Shown: positions 1-5,521 of the stretch, piece by piece
Numbering within the stretch: position 1 is the stretch's first letter
Layout: each line of letters begins with the position of its first letter
Assembly: GCA_013695195.1 (NCBI GenBank)
Contig: JACDAY010000126.1
Span: forward strand, 1 to 8,108
Source of the DNA: Blastocatellia bacterium
GTDB lineage: Bacteria; Acidobacteriota; Blastocatellia; Pyrinomonadales; Pyrinomonadaceae
DNA length: 8,108 nucleotides
Direction of reading: 5' to 3'
Translations under genes and position numbers: made by a program
The notes under the pieces: generated by a model
Told to the model about the DNA's origin: nothing
Seen by the model: only the letters and a program-made list of their open reading frames with translations
The model's database searches: none

Positions 1-395
1 ATCTGTTGTGTCAGCCGCTCCTGCACTTGCAGCCGGCGTGCGAATATCTCCGCAATGCGCGCAAGTTTTGAAAGTCCGACAATCCGGCCGCCTTTCGGAA
101 TATACGCTATATGGCATTTGCCGACAAACGGCGCAAGATGGTGTTCGCATACCGAAGCTATCGAGATGTCCTTTACAATGACCATCTCATCATGAGAATC
201 ACCCGGCAGCGGCACGATGTGGTCTTTCGCGTCCTGCCACATTCCCTCCGTCAATTCGGCGTAAAAATCAGCAACCCGCTCCGGGGTCTTTTGCAGTCCG
301 TCACGATCAGGATCCTCGCCCATCCCATCGAGCATTAACCGGACGCCATCTGCTATCTTCGTCAGATCAACCTTTCTCTTTGCTTTTTTCGCCAT
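1..395 (-). CDS. folE: GTP cyclohydrolase I, C-terminus cut off by window edge
   Basis: Converts GTP to 7,8-dihydroneopterin triphosphate and formate, the first step of tetrahydrofolate (and often queuosine) synthesis, in the cytoplasm. I translated this strand by hand: 131 codons are present and the gene runs off the left edge. Bacterial FolE is usually about 185-220 residues, so roughly the last 55-85 are missing. Visible signatures are the DGLQKTPERVADFY segment near residues 32-45, the zinc/active-site motif CEHH at residues 83-86 (equivalent to C110-H113 of the E. coli enzyme), AYIPKGGRIVGLSKLARI around 97-114, and QVQERLTQQ at 123-131. The third zinc ligand, a later cysteine, lies beyond the edge. 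The ATG at 393-395 lies inside the end of larC (29-base overlap) and has no clear ribosome binding site, so translational coupling to larC is likely. Identity is certain at family level; completeness is unknown. Confidence 0.95.
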   Translation of the reverse strand, partial: MAKKAKRKVDLTKIADGVRLMLDGMGEDPDRDGLQKTPERVADFYAELTEGMWQDAKDHIVPLPGDSHDEMVIVKDISIASVCEHHLAPFVGKCHIAYIPKGGRIVGLSKLARIAEIFARRLQVQERLTQQ

Positions 396-1626
396 ATAGT
401 TTCTGTGATCGAGCCCCCGTGGTGCTATCGTCAAAAATCGCGAGTACCGCGTCTCTAACAATACGAAATGGTACTTCATTCTCCAAGGCGAGAGTTTTTA
501 CCTGTTCAAACTCAGGCATTACATTAAATATCTTCCCATTGCATCGACCCACTTTCACGTCGATTTTTCCGAACTCCGTGTCAATTTGTAACACTTCCCT
601 TGAAAGAGAAATTCTCTCTGCATTTCGGACTCGGATTCCGAGTGTAGTCGTCTCCATGAAAATAATGTCGGTCAAAAGTTCCCTTTTCTCCGGCAAACAA
701 AGAACCGAAAGCATAGTTGCAGGACGGTTTTTCTTCATTTGAATAGGCGTAAACCAACAATCGAGAGCTCCTAATTCAAATACCCGCTCCATAACATATC
801 CGAGTACCTGCGGCGAGGAATCATCGATATTCGTTTCAATCAAAACTAAGTTGTCATCGATAACCAGGCGGTTGTCCGCCTCCTCCTGTTGACCAGTAGC
901 TTCAGAATCGCGGATTTCCCCAACGAATAATCTCAAAACATTGGGAAACTTTTTGTATTCACGTGTACCGGCTCCATAACCGATACATTCAACAAGTATC
1001 TCAGGTAAATGGCCGCAACTATCACAAACAGATGTAATTATCGCAGCGCCCGTCGGAGTGATAAGCTCGCATTCGATTTCGGTTGAATAGATTGAAACTC
1101 CTTTTAGAAGTTCGGCAACAGCAGGCGGCGGAATCGGATATGTTCCGTGAGCAATCTGCACAAATCCACTACCGACATTAATTTTTGAACAGGCAAATTT
1201 TTCTATGCCTAGTAGGTCGAAGCCGATGCAGGCCCCTACAACGTCGACAATGGCATCCATTGCCCCGACCTCGTGAAAATGCACTTTTTCAATATCAATT
1301 CCGTGAACTTTGGCTTCCGCTTCCGCCAGCTTTGAAAAAATCAGCACTGCCCTCTTCTTAATACCAAGCGTGAGGTCCGAGCCTTGAATAATTTGGTTTA
1401 TATCACTTAAATGCCGGTAAATTTTTTCATCAGGAACCATTACATTCGCGTGAACTGCGGAAATTCCGGCGCGGTCGACAATGGCAAAATCAATTTGAAA
1501 ATCAGCTATTTTCAGCAGATTCAACTGTCGAATCAATTCATCCTTATCCACCCCGAGCGAGATCAACGCGCCGAGAATCATATTCCCGCTGGCTCCGGCA
1601 AAACAATCAAAATAAAGGGTCTTCAT
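367..1626 (-). CDS. larC: LarC, nickel-pincer cofactor nickel insertion protein
   Basis: LarC (DUF111 family) inserts nickel, with CTP consumption, into pyridinium-3,5-bisthiocarboxylate mononucleotide to complete the nickel-pincer nucleotide cofactor of lactate racemase and related enzymes. The 419-residue length is normal for a complete LarC. Signatures in order: MKTLYFDCFAGASGNM at 1-16; HFHEVGAMDAIVDVVG at 116-131; HGTYPIPPPAVAELL at 160-174; ELITPTGAA at 187-195; GYGAGTRE at 216-223; ETNIDDSSPQVLGYVMER at 264-281; and METTTLGIR at 324-332. The N-terminal (LarC1) and C-terminal (LarC2) halves sit in one open frame, unlike Lactiplantibacillus plantarum, where a programmed frameshift joins them. 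The link is around residues 236-258. The ATG at 1624-1626 begins exactly at the conserved N-terminus, without a convincing SD. Partner genes larB and larE and the client enzyme are not in the window. The gene diverges from argS and overlaps folE downstream. Confidence 0.93.
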   Translation of the reverse strand: MKTLYFDCFAGASGNMILGALISLGVDKDELIRQLNLLKIADFQIDFAIVDRAGISAVHANVMVPDEKIYRHLSDINQIIQGSDLTLGIKKRAVLIFSKLAEAEAKVHGIDIEKVHFHEVGAMDAIVDVVGACIGFDLLGIEKFACSKINVGSGFVQIAHGTYPIPPPAVAELLKGVSIYSTEIECELITPTGAAIITSVCDSCGHLPEILVECIGYGAGTREYKKFPNVLRLFVGEIRDSEATGQQEEADNRLVIDDNLVLIETNIDDSSPQVLGYVMERVFELGALDCWFTPIQMKKNRPATMLSVLCLPEKRELLTDIIFMETTTLGIRVRNAERISLSREVLQIDTEFGKIDVKVGRCNGKIFNVMPEFEQVKTLALENEVPFRIVRDAVLAIFDDSTTGARSQKLYGEKSKEKG

Positions 1627-1730
1627 GAAATTAGAAGTGTAAACTCTTTCGGTTCAAAATAAAAAACCGTTATACACGAACCGGATCGACAGTATTAGAA
1701 ACATCGTGAGAAAAGCCGAACATCCGCCTT

Positions 1731-1759
1731 TTGCCACATAGTAGTCAAACACTTATAAT
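1731..1759 (+). promoter_or_regulatory. Sigma70-type promoter for argS
   Basis: TTGCCA (1731-1736) and a perfect TATAAT (1754-1759) are separated by exactly 17 bases. Transcription would start near 1766, leaving a 5' leader of about 20 A/T-rich bases before the argS ATG at 1787, with no recognisable SD. It lies in the 160-base divergent spacer between larC and argS. The rest of that spacer holds only a short 6-base inverted repeat (1650-1655 with 1678-1683) of doubtful meaning. Confidence 0.75.
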
Positions 1760-1786
1760 CTCAGTTTTATCTATTTAACAGAATTC

Positions 1787-3805
1787 ATGACAATTCTTCA
1801 GCTTCAAGAAATTTTACGGGAAAAGATCCGGCAGACAGCTTTGGAACATTTCAAAGTCGAACTGGAACAAATCGTCTCGGAAGTGCCGCCGAAAACCGAT
1901 CTTGGCGATCTTGCCTTTCCTGTCGCTTTTGAGCTTGCAAAACAGATCAAAGTGCAAACTGGAGATAAACAAAATCCCCGATCAATTGCCGAGATTCTAA
2001 AAAATGCAATAGAAAAGTTTGATTTCGTGGCCAGGGTTGACGTTGCCGGACCCGGCTATTTGAATGTTTATTTCGACCGGGCGATGTTTTTAGCCGAGAA
2101 TATCGAGGCTGGCCCGCTGCCAAAACTATGTTTGTCTGAAAGTGTTAACGCTCCCAAGATCTGTGTCGAACATACATCCGTCAATCCAAACAAGGCAGCT
2201 CACATCGGCCATGTGCGAAATTCGGTTTTGGGTGATACGTTCCATAGAATTTTGCGTGCTAACGGCAACCGTGTTGAGGTTCAAAATTATATCGACAACA
2301 CGGGTGTCCAGGTCGCGGACGTTGTGGTAGGTTTTATTTATCTAGAAAAAAAGGATCTCGCAGATATAAAGGCTTTGGACGCCCGGCTTACGGTTGAAGG
2401 TAAAACTTTTGACTATTACTGTTGGGATTTATACGCAAAAGTCGGCGTGGAATATCAAACCAGTGAGACGCTAAAGGAAAAGCGGACTGATATTTTACAT
2501 CTCATTGAAGAAGGCGGCAGCGAAACGGCGAAGCTTGCCGATTTTGTTGCGACGCGAAACGTGGAATGCATTTTAGCGACAATGGATCGCTTGTCGATTC
2601 GTTACGATCTGCTTCCGCGTGAATCCGAGATACTTCATCTTAATTTTTGGCAAAATGCTTTTGATCAGATGAAACAGCTTGGCGTCATCCATTTTGAAAC
2701 TGAAGGCAAACATGCCGGTTGCTGGGTAATGCCGTTCGAATCGCATTCGGGGAACGAAGAACACGAAACCGACAAGATACTCGTGCGGTCGAATGGAACT
2801 GTAACCTATACCGGCAAGGACATTGCCTATCAAATGTGGAAGCTCGGCCTTCTCGGTCTTGATTTTTATTACGACCGTTTTTATAGGTATGACGACGGCA
2901 AGGAAGTGTGGATTACATCTGCCGAAAACTCAAATAATGCGGGTTCGATCCCGGCTTTCGGCGGCGGCTCGACGGTTTATAACGTGATCGATTCGCGCCA
3001 ATCCTATCCACAGGAAGTGGTTAAAAAAGGTGTCGCGGCAATCGCTCCGGACAAAGGCGAACAGGCGAGTATTCATCTTTCTTACGAAATGGTGGCTCTT
3101 TCCCCGGCTGCCGCCGAAGAGCTTGGTTTCGAAGTTTCAGAAGAGGACAGAACCCGTCCGTTTATCGAAATGAGCGGAAGAAAAGGACTCGGTGTAAAGG
3201 CCGATGATCTTATTACACGGCTTGAAGAAAACGCGTTGGTTGAGGTCGAAACCAGACATGCAGAATTACCGGACGAGGAAAAGAAATTCATCGCGCACCA
3301 ACTTGCGGTCGGTGCCTTGCGATACTTTTTACTGAAATTCACAAGAAACACGATCATTGTTTTTGATTTTAAGGAAGCTCTGTCTTTCGAGGGTGAAACG
3401 GGGGCTTTTTGTCAGTATTCGGCTGTGCGGGCGAATTCCATTTTCCGCAAATTGGAAGAAAGAGGAGAAACTCTTCATGCCTTTCGTTCGATGATCAATG
3501 AACTCAAAGAAGTTTCAGCAGTATTCGCATCGGAATCCGGAAATGACATTTGGTCGTTAGTCAGCCTTGCGTCCCGGCTGGAAGAAACCGTCCATCAGGC
3601 TGCCGCTCAAAATGAGCCGGCAATCCTGGCCAAGTACGCGTTTCATCTCGCTAAAGCTTTCAATTTGTTCTATCACCATCACAAAATCCTTACAGAGGAG
3701 AACACGGTGAAACGCGCTGTGCTTGTCGTAACGGCGGATATTGCTCGAAGGTCTTTGACTGCCGCTTTGAATACCATGGGCATCGAGGTTCCTGCCCGGA
3801 TGTAA
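1787..3805 (+). CDS. argS: Arginyl-tRNA synthetase, long variant
   Basis: Class I aminoacyl-tRNA synthetase that charges tRNA-Arg with arginine using ATP, in the cytoplasm. The 672-residue chain has the N-terminal tRNA-recognition (Add1-like) domain at about 1-110. The catalytic core carries VEHTSVNPNKAAHIGHVRNS at 127-146 with the HIGH signature at 139-142. YTGKDIAYQM lies at 341-350, and VIDSRQ at 400-405 matches the IDSRQ motif of E. coli ArgRS. The KMSKS-equivalent loop is MSGRKG at 462-467. The C-terminal DALR anticodon-binding domain spans roughly 538-672 and begins FCQYSAVRA. Short ArgRS enzymes are about 550-600 residues. The excess lies mainly around residues 357-399, before IDSRQ, and 437-460, just before the KMSKS loop. 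The ATG at 1787 gives the expected N-terminus and sits about 20 bases after the predicted transcription start. The trp promoter candidate begins at the base after its stop codon. Confidence 0.97.
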   Translation: MTILQLQEILREKIRQTALEHFKVELEQIVSEVPPKTDLGDLAFPVAFELAKQIKVQTGDKQNPRSIAEILKNAIEKFDFVARVDVAGPGYLNVYFDRAMFLAENIEAGPLPKLCLSESVNAPKICVEHTSVNPNKAAHIGHVRNSVLGDTFHRILRANGNRVEVQNYIDNTGVQVADVVVGFIYLEKKDLADIKALDARLTVEGKTFDYYCWDLYAKVGVEYQTSETLKEKRTDILHLIEEGGSETAKLADFVATRNVECILATMDRLSIRYDLLPRESEILHLNFWQNAFDQMKQLGVIHFETEGKHAGCWVMPFESHSGNEEHETDKILVRSNGTVTYTGKDIAYQMWKLGLLGLDFYYDRFYRYDDGKEVWITSAENSNNAGSIPAFGGGSTVYNVIDSRQSYPQEVVKKGVAAIAPDKGEQASIHLSYEMVALSPAAAEELGFEVSEEDRTRPFIEMSGRKGLGVKADDLITRLEENALVEVETRHAELPDEEKKFIAHQLAVGALRYFLLKFTRNTIIVFDFKEALSFEGETGAFCQYSAVRANSIFRKLEERGETLHAFRSMINELKEVSAVFASESGNDIWSLVSLASRLEETVHQAAAQNEPAILAKYAFHLAKAFNLFYHHHKILTEENTVKRAVLVVTADIARRSLTAALNTMGIEVPARM

Positions 3806-3835
3806 TTGACACGACGCGAAGGATTTTGATACAAG
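3806..3835 (+). promoter_or_regulatory. Candidate promoter of the trp operon
   Basis: A perfect TTGACA (3806-3811) starts at the base after the argS stop. After 18 bases it is followed by TACAAG (3830-3835), preceded by TG plus one base (3827-3829), giving an extended -10. The -10 hexamer matches consensus at 4 of 6 positions. Transcription would start near 3842, giving a leader of nearly 190 bases before the trpE ATG. It is the best promoter-like sequence between argS and trpE, but read-through from argS is a real alternative. Confidence 0.5.
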
Positions 3836-3848
3836 AAGAGTAGTGAAA

Positions 3849-3962
3849 CAGATTCAGACAAAATCGAATGCTTCCTGGCGCACGAACGGTGATAGGCGAC
3901 GTTTGCGAACGTCTGCGGTGCGCGCTTTGAATGCGGAAGTCGATTTTTGATCGCCAGATTCA
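3849..3962. repeat. 98-base imperfect palindrome flanked by 8-base direct repeats (MITE-like candidate)
   Basis: CAGATTCA occurs exactly at 3849-3856 and again at 3955-3962. Between the copies lies an imperfect palindrome of nested helices. AAAATCGA (3860-3867) pairs with TCGATTTT (3940-3947). CTTCC (3871-3875) pairs with GGAAG (3935-3939). GCGCAC (3878-3883) pairs with GTGCGC (3918-3923). GACGTT (3898-3903) pairs with AACGTC (3908-3913) around a TGCG loop. A direct repeat at the edges of a palindrome with terminal inverted repeats is the layout left by a small non-autonomous mobile element. It carries no transposase. It could equally be a structured 5' leader RNA of the trp operon with a chance flanking repeat. 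Copy number in the genome would decide; one copy cannot. Confidence 0.4.
3868..3930 (+). other. Possible 20-codon leader ORF upstream of trpE (doubtful)
   Basis: An ATG at 3868 opens 20 codons (MLPGARTVIGDVCERLRCAL) ending in TGA at 3928-3930. The TGA is directly followed by an ATG at 3931 whose frame runs uninterrupted into trpE. There is no SD before either ATG and no tryptophan codon, so it is not a classical trp leader peptide. It lies wholly inside the palindrome and may be fortuitous. Confidence 0.15.
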
Positions 3963-3988
3963 ATTAAGATTTTCTATTTTATGCAGTT

Positions 3989-4015
3989 ACCGCCTCAATT
4001 TAGGGCGGTTTTTTT
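3989..4015 (+). terminator. Intrinsic terminator just upstream of trpE, candidate attenuator
   Basis: ACCGCC (3989-3994) pairs perfectly with GGCGGT (4004-4009). The 9-base loop can shrink to 7 by a T-G wobble pair. The helix is followed by a run of T to 4015, then G and four more T. It is oriented only for plus-strand transcription. The trpE ATG is 14 bases after the T-tract, too close for a promoter in between, so transcripts reaching trpE must cross this terminator. It therefore either attenuates the trp operon or ends most argS messages with some read-through. No strong antiterminator is obvious: AGGCG (3894-3898) and GCGGT (3915-3919) could each pair with only 5 bases of the 5' arm. Confidence 0.8.
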
Positions 4016-4029
4016 GTTTTGCGACAGAC

Positions 4030-5517
4030 ATGAATGATTTCGACAAGTTTCTGGAAAAGACGAAATCGGCCAATGTGATTCCGGTGATCGATACACTACC
4101 GGCTGATCTCCTTACGCCGCTGAGTGTTTATCTAAAGCTATCAATTGATGAAAAGTACTCGTTTCTTCTCGAATCCGTCGAAGGAGGTGAGAGTCTTGCG
4201 CGATATTCTTTCGTCGGGGTCGCTCCGAAATCGATCATAAGCGGCGACGATCGTTCGGTAACTATCCGCGATGAATTTGGGGAACAGGAGCTTTCGGTTT
4301 CGATGTTCGATTACCTGCGTGAGCATTTTGGCGCAAACACTGTTTTGGAAAACAGCGATCTTCCCTCTTTCGTCGGCGGCGCGATTGGTTATTTGGGATT
4401 TTCATGCGCGGATTGGTTTGAGCCTACGCTGAAGCTCCAGAAGGGTAAACGCGAGGAGACTTCTGAAGCCTCGTTTATGTTCTTTCGTTCCGTGGTTGCG
4501 TTCGATCACGCCAAACAGGTGATTAAGATCATCTCGCTCGTGTTTACCGATGAAAGCCGCGGCGACAATGGGACACTGCGTCGGGATTATGAAAATGCCG
4601 TATTTGAGAACCATAAAATAAAAAATATTTTAGATAAGCGTCCAATTTCGCTTCCACTCGCGGATCCATCCTTGAAAAACGGCAAAGTTCGCTCGAACTG
4701 GCAAAAGGCGGAATTCGAAAAGGCTGTAAATGCAATAAAAGAAATGATTGCCGCGGGCGAATGCTATCAGGTCGTCATTTCGCAATGTTTTACAAAACCG
4801 ACCTCCGCTTCGCCGGTTTCAATCTACCGGGCAATGCGATCATTAAATCCATCTCCCTATATGTTTTTGTTGAATTTCAACGACAGATCTATCGTCGGAG
4901 CTTCACCGGAAATGCTCGTGCGATGCCGCGGCAGCAAAATGGAATACCGGCCGATAGCAGGCACGCGGCCGCGAGGCTGTAACCCGGAACAAGATGCGGC
5001 CTTCGCCGAAGAAATGAGTGCTGATAAAAAAGAAATTTCGGAACATTTAATGCTCGTTGACCTTGGCCGCAACGATTTGGGAAGAGTAGCCGAATTCGGC
5101 AGCATTAGTGTCAAAGGCTTGATGAGCGTCGAAAAATATTCTCATGTGCAACATCTCGTTACCTATTTATCAGGAAATTTACGCGAAAGTTCAGATTGTT
5201 TCGATGCGTTGGCCGCGTGTTTTCCCGCAGGCACCGTCTCCGGCGCACCAAAAATTCGAGCAATGGAAATTATTCGAAACTTGGAGCCGACGCCGCGCGG
5301 CATTTACGCCGGAGCGGTTGGATATTTCGACTATGCCGGGAATATGGACACATGCATCGCCATCCGAACGCTTGTCATGGAAAACGGCGAAGCAAAAGTG
5401 CAAGCGGGCGCGGGAATCGTCGCCGATTCCGTTCCCGAACTCGAATATCAGGAAACGATTAATAAGGCGAAAGCTCTGTTAACTGCCATCGAAATTGCCG
5501 AAGAGAATAATATTTAG
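4030..5517 (+). CDS. trpE: Anthranilate synthase component I
   Basis: Makes anthranilate from chorismate with ammonia delivered from glutamine by TrpG; first committed step of tryptophan synthesis. The product is 495 residues, a usual length. LLES at 46-49 and NPSPYM at 273-278 are the tryptophan feedback-binding motifs. The chorismate-binding domain shows PIAGTRPRG at 308-316 (the alanine after PI favours TrpE over PabB, which has PIKGT), EHLMLVDLGRNDLGRV at 338-353, HVQHLVTYLSG at 372-382, PAGTVSGAPKIRAMEI at 399-414 and QAGAGIVADSVPE at 458-470. The frame is open back to an ATG at 3931, but those 33 codons include the terminator hairpin and look unlike TrpE, so I start at 4030, where MNDFDKFLEKTKSANVIPV matches the family N-terminus. 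No SD precedes it. It ends TAG with an immediate TGA, 4 bases before trpD. No trpG is fused or adjacent. Confidence 0.96.
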   Translation: MNDFDKFLEKTKSANVIPVIDTLPADLLTPLSVYLKLSIDEKYSFLLESVEGGESLARYSFVGVAPKSIISGDDRSVTIRDEFGEQELSVSMFDYLREHFGANTVLENSDLPSFVGGAIGYLGFSCADWFEPTLKLQKGKREETSEASFMFFRSVVAFDHAKQVIKIISLVFTDESRGDNGTLRRDYENAVFENHKIKNILDKRPISLPLADPSLKNGKVRSNWQKAEFEKAVNAIKEMIAAGECYQVVISQCFTKPTSASPVSIYRAMRSLNPSPYMFLLNFNDRSIVGASPEMLVRCRGSKMEYRPIAGTRPRGCNPEQDAAFAEEMSADKKEISEHLMLVDLGRNDLGRVAEFGSISVKGLMSVEKYSHVQHLVTYLSGNLRESSDCFDALAACFPAGTVSGAPKIRAMEIIRNLEPTPRGIYAGAVGYFDYAGNMDTCIAIRTLVMENGEAKVQAGAGIVADSVPELEYQETINKAKALLTAIEIAEENNI

Positions 5518-5521
5518 TGAT

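Noticed and set aside
380..742. 120-codon open frame on the plus strand opposite larC
   Set aside because: It is antisense to well-conserved larC motifs and shows no recognisable protein features.
1669..1674. TATAAC on the minus strand as a larC -10 box
   Set aside because: It is plausibly placed, but no sequence resembling TTGACA lies 15-19 bases upstream and it is not an extended -10.
3860..3947. tRNA or known small RNA gene in the argS-trpE interval
   Set aside because: There is no cloverleaf, T-loop (GTTCRA) or CCA-type end; the fold is a single nested palindrome.
3806..4029. Classical trp leader peptide, T-box or TRAP site upstream of trpE
   Set aside because: Only one TGG occurs in the interval, no T-box consensus is present, and GAG/TAG triplets are few and not evenly spaced.
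3931..4029. 33-codon N-terminal extension of TrpE from the ATG at 3931
   Set aside because: It spans the intrinsic terminator, has no SD and does not resemble TrpE; the ATG at 4030 gives the family N-terminus. It is kept only as part of the leader finding.
5144..5482. Overlapping plus-strand frames within trpE (112 and 88 codons)
   Set aside because: They are out-of-frame readings of the conserved TrpE catalytic domain, whose motifs are all in the main frame.
5495..5521. Upstream TTG start for trpD inside the end of trpE
   Set aside because: The ATG at 5522 gives a standard 341-residue TrpD and a normal 4-base gap; the nine extra residues are not TrpD-like.
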